NCBI GenBank assembly: GCA_028023455.1
Contig: JAQFVV010012394.1
Span: 21,091,900-21,155,899 of the forward strand
Length of the DNA: 64,000 nt
DNA from: Epiperipatus broadwayi
Taxonomy: Eukaryota > Onychophora > Udeonychophora > Euonychophora > Peripatidae
Direction of reading: 5' to 3'
Shown here: positions 45,114-55,263 of the stretch, piece by piece
How positions within the stretch are numbered: position 1 is the first letter of the stretch
Layout: the number at the start of each line of letters is the position of its first letter
Translations under genes and position numbers: made by a program
Notes under the pieces: generated by a model
Told to the model about the DNA's origin: nothing
The model's input: the letters and a program-made list of their open reading frames with translations, nothing else
The model's database searches: none

Positions 45114-45147
45114 GAGAGATGTGGTATGACGCACATACCACACTCTC
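45114..45147 (+). ncRNA. Conserved hairpin, loop ACGCA, copy 2
   Basis: Stem of 14 pairs (GAGAG plus TGTGGTATG, with one bulged A) closed by G-C around the loop ACGCA (45129-45133). The stem shares no sequence with copy 1, although flanking blocks align. Confidence 0.7.
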
Positions 45148-46814
45148 TATAAAAATAAAAATAAATGAAAAGACTGTGATACCTTGGACCAGCTATTGCC
45201 ATCTCCAGAACATTACCTTCCAACGGAGGCGTCGCGGGAAATATGAAATGAACAATTGTTAAAATCAATTAAGAACTTTCGTCAAGTTTTACAAATTGAT
45301 AAACAAGCCAAAAAAATGTAAAAACGGACTCTTATCTGACTTTTGTAAGTTTTTTAAATCAAATTAATAATGTTTAATTTTATATGTTTCCCGATTGATA
45401 AACATCATTTCCATTTTTTTTTTTCCTTATTGTAAAGATTATTTAAATGTATGAAATTTAAGTTGTTTATAGACGCTTGCATGGATTCGTTTGCGGTTAA
45501 TTATATTTTGGTTTTCATATTTGATCAAAATATATAGACATTCAATAAATAATGATACCTTACGGTGAGTATCTAAAATGTATTTATTCGGATGTCTTTT
45601 AAGTTATTGGTGACAACGCAAGTATCTTATGGTGAATACTATTGGGTTACTTATAAGTTTCCCTCTGCGATTGTCGGTATCAATAATTTTGTATTTTGAT
45701 CGTTTAGGTTTATTTTGAAATGTTTTTGACCGTGGAATCTATGTAATCGATCTATACCCAACATTTTTAAACAAATCTGTGCGAACGTATTTAACTGTTA
45801 AAATTAAGTCGGGCGTGAATGGCTATATAGTTTTGTAAAGTTGTATTAAGAGAGGGTAATCTTAGGTTATTCATTTCGTAGTTGAATTGGTTCAATGGAT
45901 TGGATATATTTGTGTAATTAGTAGATGTAGTATGAGGTCCGCTACGGGCAGGATTATAGATATACGCCACACACCCTCTGTTTGCCTATGGATGGGTTTG
46001 TAAGTCGGCAGAAGACCGCAGTCCATTCCTATGGAGTTTTTTGTTAATTGTTCTACTTGCCAACAGATGTCACATTCCTGTTGGTGGAGAGTCAATATCT
46101 TCTCTAATTCTACTTACTGTTCAGATGTACTTTCCTGGCAGTATAGTATTTTGTGTTGTCGTATCATGCTACATTGAATACATGAATATATCAGATGGAT
46201 TGGTGCCAGTTGATTGCGAAATTTGTTGCCTAAGGTTAAATCAGGGAAGAATTTTTTTTTTCAAATGCAGATCTATGTAGTCTATTCATACTTGACTATC
46301 TAAATAAAAATTGAACTTATTGAAATCTTTTAAAAATGTAAATTTACAAGTTAATATAAAAATCTAAAAGGTTAAACTTATTCCTCAAAATTTAAATGTT
46401 ATTTTATATGTGCGTAAATAAATATTTTTATATGTTAATTTCTGGCAGTGGCTTTTATTCTTTTATATTTCAGATATAAAATTTATATTTTGTTATCTCT
46501 GCTACTCCACTGAGCTAGTGACTTGGGCTAACGATCGGAATATTTAAATAAAGTGGAATCTTAACAGCGCGTATCTGCCTACTTTATAAATTTTTCTAGG
46601 CTCAAATGCCTAGATGGCACCCGGGTAGTTGCAGATATCGTTTTGCGGTTAGATTCGATCTTCACTTTCATTCCGATTGGTACAATATATATATACTTAA
46701 ATTTTTATTTATTACAATTGACTACCCAAAAAGAGGAATAATGAATATACTCAACCTCCATTATATTGTATAGTTTTAAATTATATTTTGTTACAATATA
46801 TATTTATAGTCATT

Positions 46815-47210
46815 ATTTTCCACAATTATCATTTCATTGTAGGGTAAAAATCTCCCCAATTTTACTTGATGTAGCTGTCTCTTCCATAGATTGTCTTCTT
46901 CACATCATTCCAGAAAACTTTTTCTTATCCATCAAATTTTTATGCAATCCTTTGGAATGCAATTGACGTCTTCATTTGTCCATCAATTGTCGACTTTTTT
47001 AAAAACATATCAAATCCTATCTCATTTAGCATTCAATAATGTCTTTGTTTTCTGTTTGTTCTCTAACTTATGACATTTATTTTCCAACACTCCTTATTAA
47101 TTCCATTATTTATATCCCCATACTTTTTGTCACTGCATTGGTCTTCAATTAAATGCCCAAATTTCAAATTTATAAATATGAAGTGGTGAACCTTCCTTAT
47201 TAAAAACCTT
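46815..47210 (-). pseudogene. Decayed RTE 3' fragment
   Basis: Minus-strand translation keeps RRQSMEETATSSKIGEIF and TLQ, matching the RTE C-terminus (RREAKDRRRWIKLGETF). Upstream pieces match the GRP..RW region weakly. Several stops. 5'-truncated. Confidence 0.6.
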
Positions 47211-47891
47211 TATTTTCTAGAATATATATATATTATAAATGTTGAAAAATTTAAATATGCTTTACTTTTAGATAATTTTTGTTATCTCAAAAGATATGGT
47301 TTCTGACATTGAAAGAAATGTTTGTATTGACTGTGAAATTGACTTTCTCAACTTCAAAAATATATTGCTGTAATTGAAAAAAATAATCTATCCCTAAAAC
47401 AACTGTGAATATTGAAAATCTTATGTATGCAATAGAGCCGATTTTTTTTACCAATGAATTCATATTTATCATCCTACTTTTGCACTCTTATTTAGTTTTT
47501 ATATAAAATAAAGTATGCTTTAGATATAAAACATTCAGTATTCATAGAATAATAGTGTATTACAGAAAAAAATAAAGTTTAAATATTGCTTCAGTTTCTT
47601 TTGCTTTCACAAGCGTTTTAATGTTGAAGTTAAACCAAACCTTTTTCAAATTAAAATCAGTCCCATGAGATTTCACTTTTATCAATTTCATGGATGAAAA
47701 TAATTTTTGTACAGAACAAAACTGCCAATTGTACAAAGGATGAATAATTATAAAATGAAAATTAAAAAGATTTTTTCTGGATAAGCCAACTCAAGATGAG
47801 ATACGCTTAAATTGTCTGCCTACAAAATAAATATGGAACAATTTTTTTTTTAGTTTGATTCAAGAAATTTGAATTTTTGTTTATATATATA
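47211..47891. other. AT-rich stretch, no gene seen
   Basis: No coding or RNA signal supported. Confidence 0.5.
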
Positions 47892-47968
47892 ATCATCATC
47901 ATTGCCGATTATTATCAATCCATTGAAGGATGAAGGTCTCTCCAAATTCAATCCATCTTCTTCGATCT
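47892..47968 (-). mobile_element. Very short RTE 3' end
   Basis: Only about 77 bp of the RTE 3' end (ATCATCATC tail and GATGAAGGTCTCTCCAA block) before the match stops. A strongly 5'-truncated insertion. Confidence 0.8.
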
Positions 47969-47994
47969 ATATATTTATATATATTCTGAGTATT

Positions 47995-48127
47995 AACAAA
48001 AATTGTTTTTTTTTCATGTGTCATAGCATCAGCTGGGAAGCAAACCCGCTATTCCAGAACAACTACTTGTAAAGCAGCTGTCGCTGACCTCTCGACCACC
48101 AATGTTTGAACAAAAAAAAATTGTTTT
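47995..48127 (-). mobile_element. tRNA-derived SINE, family T copy 2
   Basis: Body about 48011-48108, same head as the other two copies (TGGTCGAGAGG and GGTTTGCTTCC). Likely duplication AACAAAAATTGTTTTT at 47995-48010, with a longer A run in the right copy (48109-48127). Confidence 0.75.
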
Positions 48128-48689
48128 TGTTTTAATTATAGCATTACTTTACAAGATCAAGTTTTACCTTTTATTTTTATAGTCAGGAGTGAGTCCAATG
48201 TGTTAAATTTAGTCACACAGTGGACCATGTACCACAAATTGGTCATCCCTGAATTATCAGACAAAAATCTATAATGAGTGATATTACAAGCACTTTAAAA
48301 TGTTAGTAGGGAGGGAGGAATAGTTTGAATGGGTCAGGAAGTATATGATCACAAAAACAGATTAAACTGGTATGTTTTATACAGCAGATACATAAAATTT
48401 TAATATTTGTCAGGCTGTTGGAGATTATCTGAAAGATGGTTTAAAATATTTTTTAATATAAATGATACTTGCTAGAACTGGAATGGGCAATATGACAATC
48501 ATAGTCCATCAGTAAATGACCATGGAACTTTGTAATGGCTACCTGAATGAAGAGAAAATAATGATAATAGATGCTGCATTACACTAGATTAATATCAATA
48601 AAAATGTAATGGTCCAATAATGAATGGTTTGATTGACTTAATGTCTACATGAGTATGACCACAATATCAAATCCATCAAGAGCTTTGAT
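48128..48689. other. Flank, partly hAT-related repeat
   Basis: From about 48530 the sequence resembles 32930-33010 (upstream part of the hAT-related repeat). Otherwise nothing seen. Confidence 0.4.
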
Positions 48690-48990
48690 CAATCCATCAT
48701 TGGTTTTTCAATGAAATGGATGGTTGAATTATTGGAAGAGTGAGAAGATTGAACCCTGTCCATTAAAGTTTAAAGAATTTTTATCTTAATATAAGCTGAG
48801 TACTGAATGTATATATGTGTGGGAGATTATAATCTGGTCTAACTAATTAGTGCTGTTTCTGCATGAAATATGTATACTGGTGACCATATATCTTTTTCAC
48901 TTGTGTGTGGTCATGTGTATTGTTTATTTGAGATTGAATGAATGAATATAGACTAAAAAAACCTAAGTTCAAATATTCCTAATTACACTA
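48690..48990 (+). mobile_element. Family A repeat, copy A-6
   Basis: Plus orientation. The ribozyme core is damaged (CTAATTA instead of CTGATGA at about 48843) although stem II (GTGCTG... and GCAT) and GAAA remain. B-box-like end is decayed. Confidence 0.65.
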
Positions 48991-49019
48991 GATTAGTAGC
49001 TTTAACCATAAGAAATATC

Positions 49020-51120
49020 AAACATATAGTTGTGTGTAGTTGGATAAAACTATCTGATGAATGTGTCAAATGACACACACATTTCTTTTAAAATGCATGG
49101 TGATGCACCTGTCAATTATAAGTTCATGGCTTGAATATGTTTACTGTGTAATGCAAAAACATATTGGCAGCATTTGTTGTGACAGGTGCAAAGATTTAAG
49201 TATTTATTATTAATAAATTGTGTATCATAATTTTAAAAAAAGATGTAATATTTGAAACAAGTGCAAAGAAAAGAACATACAATTTTTTTTTAGAATGGGA
49301 GGTGTGTCACTTTTAAACAAAGAAAATTATGATACTTTAAAATTAAGCATGCAAACTTGATAAAGATTTTTTTTTTTCAAAACATCACATGATCACCATT
49401 TCAAATGCCTATTTATACTGTTAATAGAGTACAAACTCTCCATACAGTACTGCCACCAAGTGCAAGTCCTTGTAATTAATGGATGCAGGATGGTTTGTGC
49501 ATAAAATCACTATCTAGTATCTACTCATCCAACATCCCCAGATTACTTTCTAGCTTGTGGCTTTCATTAGAAAGGAATCTTTGATTTAAGAGCACTGCAC
49601 CTAGATCTTTAGGATCTAAAGTAACCCTCCAGCAGGCTCCTCACTGATGAAAGCCACAATCTAGAAACTAGTCTGCAGATGTTGGATGACTAGTCACTAG
49701 ATAGAAATTTTATGATAAATCTTCCTGCATCTATTGATTACAAAGGCTTGCACTTGGTGGCACTAATATATGGAGATTTTGGTACTCTTATTAAATATTT
49801 TCTATTGGAAAATATTTGTCATAATTAACTAGCTATCAACCCTATATTATTATATCCATTGTTAAATCTAAAGCTGCAACAGTTCCATCTTTTCACATGT
49901 TACCAAAATGTAAGAATTGTTATGCAGACAAAAAATAATGAAAGGAGCATTTGCAGAATTCAGCAATTCGTTATTTAAGAATAAAGCTGAAATTATATTG
50001 ATATCTGACAACTATCTGTAAAACTGTTATCCATCATATGGAAATTATAAATTATGATCCACTATCTGCATTTGATTTTTTCTTGTAGTGATATGAATAT
50101 CCCAACATACTTGATATTCATCAGCTTTGTGTACTTTTATAAGAATGGTTTTGAAGGATATGAATGTAAAAGAAGGATTATCAACAATATTCTCTTTAAA
50201 AAAGAAAACATGAGGTGAGAATATTTACTACATTTTCACAAAGTATATAGAAGAGGAAAAAAATTCAATTTATAAAATTATGTTAATGACAACTGATGGT
50301 ATATCATTGAACAATCAGTGGATTTCTGGCTAGGTATGGATTTTCCAGATTTTATTTTATATGATTGCATTAGTTATAATCATTCCTTCTGCTGTAAAAT
50401 TCTTTATTGGCATCTGCATTAATATTTGTCAACTTCACTCAAAATAGGAGTCTTCAGAAAAGAGTGTTTCAGGCTCACCTAAAAGAAAATTAATTTTGAT
50501 ATGATGAATATTATGCAGATGTTTGTTGAGTTGAGAAATATTTTTACAAAGATATCTATTGCAAGAAGGAAAAGATTTCTAAAATCAAGAGATAAATGAC
50601 ATGTTGATAGTAATGTTGACATTTGATTGATAGATTTAAGTTTTATTGTCAACATAACTATTTTAACAAATGAATTTACAATAGCAAGAAGTAAATAAAA
50701 CAATTGTTGAAACAATTGGATATGTTATCACTTTTAAAAATAAATTAAAGTTATTATCTGTCCAGTTGATGAAGAATGTTCAAAAATATGTCCAATGAAT
50801 TGTCAACAAAATGAAGTACTTTCAACAAAAGTAAACTTGATAGAACAATAACTCTTCACTTTTAATTTGAGAGATATTTTTAAGAATGTACCAGGATAGA
50901 GTCAATATTTACCTTCATGAATAGTCATATAACACTGTTAATGTGTAACAACTTATTAAAAATATATATAATGTATTTTCAACAATTAATATAAGTAAGT
51001 CAAAATCTCATTCCTATTTCACAAAAAAACACTTAGAATCTCATGTAAGAGTAGCGATCAGTAATTATATACCCAGATATTCAAGATTAGCTGATTGTGT
51101 GCAGTGCAAGTCTTTGACAA
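49020..51120 (+). pseudogene. hAT transposase remnant (ZBED/GTF2I-repeat-like)
   Basis: A broken hAT transposase read in order: RTYNFFLEWE (BED-finger lead, about 49270), MKGAFAEFSNSLFKNKAEII (about 49940), LMTTDGISLNNQW (hAT core around a catalytic Asp), NRSLQKRVFQAHLKEN (about 50445), KTIVETIGYVI-like and FKNKLKLLSVQLMKNVQK (50700-50790), and LRVAISNYIPRYSRLAD (about 51045) of the C-terminal dimerisation part. hAT transposases excise and insert DNA with 8 bp duplications. Many stops and frame changes. A family B palindrome (49375-49800) lies between the first two pieces and must have inserted later. No terminal repeats were identified. Confidence 0.7.
49375..49800. mobile_element. Family B palindrome, copy B-4
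   Basis: Two arms in opposite orientation meeting near 49612, inside the hAT remnant. The right arm has CTGATGA (49644-49650), stem II AGC/TCT (decayed), GAAA (49664-49667) and the cleavage triplet GTC (to 49673). The left arm has CTAATGA. Both miss parts of stem I. Confidence 0.75.
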
Positions 51121-51289
51121 TTTGTAATGTATAGATGGTGAACCTTACTGCCTACCCCTGTGCTACAACTTTTAAATAATGGATATGTTTTTCTGTGATA
51201 AAAAGTCAATCTAGATGGTTGAGAAATATTTATACAATCTTCAGCATTCCAAGAATTATAAAACTTAAAAATAATGTAATATTCAAATA

Positions 51290-51612
51290 CGTGTATAGTA
51301 GTATTTATATTTTAAGCTAAATATAATTAGAGGAGGTTTGAACCCATACTTTCAAGCTCCCTTCAGTCATCCATTCTATTTTATACAACCGATACAGATG
51401 ACCACATACATGCGGAAAAGATAAATGATCTCCAATATATATATTTTGTGCAGAACCAGTGTGGAAGATGATAATCCGGAGCAACTGATGAACGCTGGTT
51501 CAGTACAAAATACATATATTGGAGATCTGTTTTTTTTTTTTTGCATGTATGTGGTCGTGTGTATCGGTTGTATAAGTCTGGGTTCAAATCCCATCTAATT
51601 AAAGCTTAAAAT
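51290..51612. mobile_element. Family A palindrome, copy A-7
   Basis: Minus arm (about 51308-51464) and plus arm (51465-51612) meet within the ribozyme region. The plus arm keeps CTGATGA (51485-51491), but the GAAA box is AAAA. B-box-like GGTTCAAATCC is at about 51581. Confidence 0.7.
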
Positions 51613-51619
51613 TGTAAGC

Positions 51620-51756
51620 GGAAGTTCTAGTTGTTTTTTTTTCATATGTCATAGCATCGGCCGGGAGGCGAACCCCCAACCGTCTGCAATCAACTACTTG
51701 CTTGCACGGCGGCTGCGATGACCTCTCGGCTAACAACGCTTGACAGGAAGTTCTAG
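51620..51756 (-). mobile_element. tRNA-derived SINE, family T copy 3, with 11 bp duplication
   Basis: Body 51631-51745, flanked by GGAAGTTCTAG at 51620-51630 and 51746-51756. The head has TAGCCGAGAGG (A box) and GGTTCGCCTCC (B box). The acceptor-like ends GCGTTGT and CCGATGC pair in six of seven positions. Followed by ATGACATATGAAA and an A run. Higher GC and better boxes than the other copies, so probably the youngest. Confidence 0.85.
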
Positions 51757-52829
51757 GTTTATTCAAAAATTTAACAAAATTTTCCTAATATGAGCACGGT
51801 GATATATAGAAATTTCTTAGATTTTCACTTGAATAGCATCTTTAAATACAAATATTTATATAATTTTGAAATAAATTCGCACTTAATCTGTGATTGTTAT
51901 TAAATTTTGAAATGTGAAGTGTTTAAACAAATACTGGTCTACTTGTGCCATGAAATTAGCATGGGCTTAGTTACCTTAACATGTTTTTCGGCAAGGACCT
52001 TATAACCAAATCGTGACTAATAAATAAAAAAAGTATTCTAATAGAAACTAATAATATAATTTGTAAATAAGTCTTATAAAAATAGTTCACATAAATACTG
52101 ATTTCAACATTCGAAAATAATATTCGTAAAGATTTATTCTATCATCTATCAAATGTGGGGAAGCAGATTAAAGACAATAAAAATAAACCCGAATTATTGA
52201 TTTGAAAACAACTATCTAGAATATCTGCCATAATTTATTCCCTAAATCTGATCTTAAATCTTTAACGATTTTTTCTCCGTTATTGAAAAGTGTTGAAAAT
52301 AAAAATCTTTTGTTCCCATGGCTACGCAGTTAGCAGCGAGAGGGTAGTATTTGGTCTGAATTGAAATTAACTTATTTCAAACTAACCTTTTAATAATGAA
52401 AACCAGGCTTAAAATACTTCACCTCTTGGAGGGAAACTTTTATTAGCTGTCAGAACAAAAGACAAATTAGTAATTACGGGATTAAATAAGTAAAGTAAGA
52501 TTATTTATTTAATAACATTTTAGTACTGATAAAAACATCAAGTGACCAAAGTAAATTAAATTCAAAAGTTCCCACACTCGCATATATATATGTAACAAAC
52601 ATCGAATCTAATTAATAAACTTTTTATTTAAATTAAAGGAATGATTTTTTTTTAGAAAATAGTAGACGAATGGTTTGATTTTTATATGGATATTGGTTTA
52701 CGATCTTATCATATATTAGGAGTCCATTCAAGTGAAGAATTTACATAAATTATCTCTGTTCGGGGTAATTGTGTATTTATTTAGCGTATGGATTTAGACA
52801 GCTTAACTAGTAACAAAGTATCATTAAGA
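51757..52829. other. AT-rich stretch, no gene seen
   Basis: No coding, RNA or repeat signal that I can support. Confidence 0.5.
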
Positions 52830-53559
52830 AACATAGAAATTCCAACCAGAAGATAGATTCATTGATAGCTTTATTAAGTCTCAATTTTTCTACTGTAGTC
52901 ATAAATTCGACAATCATTTACTATATAATTCATAGTTTGTGTTCGCCCATATATACACAGATCAGTGATTGATAAATTCTATTTATGAAGCTGATGAGCA
53001 TATTGACCATGAATTGTTCTAAATCTGTTGAAGTTATTCCGATTGCAATTAGAACGATCAACCCCATTTGGCTTTACAGAGAAAGAAATATATTTGAATC
53101 TGATGAATTCTATTTTTTGCATCATAATTCTTCAATTGTAAAATCTTGGTTTAATATATAAAAGAGGATCTTGACTTGAGGCAAGTCTTAGATAATGAAA
53201 CTGTATTTTGAATTATTGGTAAGTCCAATCTTCTTAATGGTTATTCATATATCTCTGTGAAAAAAATTATCTTCTATTATCTGGTGGAGGAATGTGTAAA
53301 AGAACAGGAAGCCACTGCATATGGATTTAAGTGTACCAGTAATATTTATCATGATAATATTTAATTGACTATATAGAAGTTTAATGTGAAAACCTTCTTC
53401 CAATCAGGTGTATATTATTCAATGTCAGAATATGCCAATGTTAAGGAACTGGTCATAAAGTATTCACATCACAACCCCAAGTAGTGTCAGCCTGCTTTCC
53501 ATGAAAGTTATTCCTAAAATTTAATTTTGATCTTAGACTATTATTACAGATTATATTAA

Positions 53560-53860
53560 ATTTAGGGGATTTGAACTCAGACTTTCAAGCCACTTTAACC
53601 ATCCACACTATCTCACACTGCTTATACACATGACCACACACATGCATAAAAGGTAAGTAATCACCAATATACATTTCACGCTGAACCAGCACTCATCAGT
53701 TGGTCCAGATTATCATCTACCATACATATATACAATCAGTGTTCAGTTTATATTAAGATAACAAATCCTTATTCTTCAATGGACAAGCTTCAATCTACTC
53801 CAACCTCCAACTCTTCAGCTATCCATATGATTGAAAATCTGATGATAGAATGTTCAAATC
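53560..53860 (-). mobile_element. Family A repeat, copy A-8
   Basis: Complete unit, head to tail with A-9 (period about 348 bp measured from GAAAATCTGATGAT at 53833 and 54181). Begins with GGGGATTTGAACTCAGAC, the complement of the B-box end. Holds the best-preserved hammerhead motif of the family. Confidence 0.8.
53658..53714 (-). ncRNA. Hammerhead ribozyme motif, copy A-8 (best copy)
   Basis: Minus strand in order: GATAATC (53708-53714), TGG, ACCAA, CTGATGA (53693-53699), stem II GTGCT/AGCGT with loop GGTTC, GAAA (53674-53677), stem III of two pairs with loop GT, A at the cleavage position, TTGGT, GATTA (53658-53662). All conserved core bases are present. Stem I pairs TTGGT/ACCAA and GATTA/TAATC with a three-base bulge, as in natural type I hammerheads where a stem I bulge contacts loop II. 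The cleavage triplet AUA is permitted though not the best. Confidence 0.7.
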
Positions 53861-53904
53861 CCATATTCTAATTATGAAATGATTTTCTGTACTTTAAATG
53901 TAAT

Positions 53905-54240
53905 ATAGGGTATATGAGCACAGACTTTCACACCACCCACCTCTCTCCACTCTATCTAATAACACTGATACACCTAAACACATATATGCTGAAAAGATAA
54001 ATAATCACCAATATACGTATTTCATGCTAAACCAGCAATCATCAGTTGGTCCAGACTATCATCTTTACACACATATATAGTATAAGTGCTCAGATATATA
54101 TTAAGATAGACTATCCTCATAGTTTAATGGACAGGCTTCAATCCACTCCTCATTCCAACTCTTCAACCTTCCATCCAATTGAAAATCTGATGATGGAATG
54201 CTCAAAGGCCATCCTGAGGCCGAGATTATTGTCACACCCA
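53905..54240 (-). mobile_element. Family A repeat, copy A-9
   Basis: Subfamily with GGTATATGAGCACAGACTTT at its start, as in A-1 and A-5. Its far end runs into linker sequence (ACACCCATGTTGACC) also found near 12045 beside another family A copy. Confidence 0.75.
54000..54062 (-). ncRNA. Hammerhead ribozyme motif, copy A-9
   Basis: CTGATGA at 54039-54045, stem II of four pairs with loop GGTTT, GAAA, stem III ATA/TAT with loop CG, TTGGT/ACCAA inner stem I, outer stem I GATTAT/ATAGTC with one G-U pair. Confidence 0.65.
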
Positions 54241-54725
54241 TGTTGACCTAAGGTCAATCTGAACCCCACATACTGTCATTATTGGATTAGGAATAAAATC
54301 CAAAAATAGTTCCAATTTTTTCACATTTGTATTGAAAGAATCTTCTAATTCAGAAAAGAATCTCTCTTGAGAAGTCAAAACAATATCATCGACATAGATC
54401 ATTTTTCTGCCATAAATCTTGTGTGGAAGATCACTGATAGATATATTAAATAAAAGAAATGAAAGAACTGAATCTTATTGCAGACTGGTTTGTAAAATTT
54501 TGTACTTACTATGATTTGTGTATTCAATGCTCTAAGACTAACTGGAAACATCATAAATGGCATTACTTTATGAATGATAGGGTTTCTAAATACTTATGTA
54601 AGATTTTCTAGCATATTTTCAGAGTTTAAAATTCCGTCACCCTTGCCAAAGCTGATTTCTTCTGAATTACATTTGCAGTGGAAAAGAAATGAAGGATTAA
54701 TAAAATTATTTAGATGGATTTGTTG

Positions 54726-54972
54726 AAAGCCAGGCCAACCATAAAAATTTGGCCAACCCAATCCATAACATATTTTGGTGTCACTTCCTCCTAAGAAACA
54801 TTTAGTGGTGTCCTAAAAGCCACAAGGTTAACCTAGGTTTTAATATATCTTACCATAAATTCTAAATGGTAGCATTAGGTAATAAAGTATCATAAATTGG
54901 TAAATAATTATCATATATTATATTTTATACATAGACACACCTCATAAAGTAATGGCAGTTGAATTAAAAATA
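54726..54972. other. AT-rich stretch, no gene seen
   Basis: May still contain decayed upstream LINE sequence; nothing can be named. Confidence 0.4.
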
Positions 54973-55263
54973 AACATTTAATTTTAAAACAGGCAAACCT
55001 CTCCATACAGTAGTACCACTCAGTGCCAACCAGAGTAATCAATGGATTCCAGAAGGCTTAATCATAAAATCCCTATCTAATGCCTACTCATCCAATATCC
55101 CCAGACTAGTTTCTGGCTTGGGACCTTCATCAGTGAGGAGCTTTGGATCTGAGAGCACTGAGTGGCACTACTGTATGGAGAGTTTTGCCTGTTTAATAAC
55201 AGTAATATGCTAGCATGAGAAATAGTGATCATGTGATGTTTAGTGGTTTAACATATGATTTTA
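54973..55263 (-). mobile_element. Family B repeat, copy B-5
   Basis: Body about 54987-55249. Possible imperfect duplication: AACATTTAATTTTA (54973-54986) and AACATATGATTTTA (55250-55263), two differences. The right end has GATCATGTGATGTTTAGTGG, complement of the terminal block in copy B-2. Holds the most complete family B hammerhead. Confidence 0.75.
55090..55148 (-). ncRNA. Hammerhead-like motif, copy B-5
   Basis: Minus strand in order: ATCCAA (55143-55148), AGC, TCCTCA, CTGATGA (55127-55133), A, GGT, loop CCCAA, GCC, A, GAAA (55110-55113), CTAGTC (stem III AC/GT with loop TA, then C), TGGGGA, TTGGAT (55090-55095). Stem I pairs TGGGGA/TCCTCA and TTGGAT/ATCCAA. The GTC triplet is the preferred cleavage site. 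Weak point: the first stem II position is an A-A mismatch in all copies. Confidence 0.6.

Larger units (their letters stand above)
44600..46695 (+). mobile_element. Unknown ~2 kb element, copy 2
   Basis: The plus-oriented partner of 34330-36315. From 5' to 3': TGTAACGA and TCGTTACA in a 28 bp palindrome (44598-44625), TTCGCAAATAAAAG, TTCGCACAGATG, the TATA-like box (45061-45073), the ACGCA hairpin, GTGCGAACG (complement of the earlier block), GTCGGGCGTGAATGG and GCCTAGATGGCACCC. The frame 45892-46095 on the minus strand is weakly similar to the copy 1 frame 34866-35066, but both lack a start-to-stop case for function. TGTAACGA/TCGTTACA ends would fit a Ty3-type LTR. Confidence 0.6.
52835..54725 (-). 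pseudogene. LINE remnant split by two family A copies
   Basis: Minus strand. First part (54725-54250): QDSVLSFLLFNISISDLPHK, then MIYVDDIVLTSQE (motif C, YVDD) and ELEDSFNTNVKKLELFL, a non-LTR reverse transcriptase of the widespread type with LPQGSVL and YADD. Second part (53550-52835): ADTTWGCDVNTL, QWLPVLLHIPPP, then NNFNRFRTIHGQYAHQLHK and QTMNYIVNDC, the C-terminal Cys/His region. Each part contains stops and frame changes. Two family A copies (53560-54240) sit between them and inserted later. The endonuclease is not visible. Confidence 0.75.
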
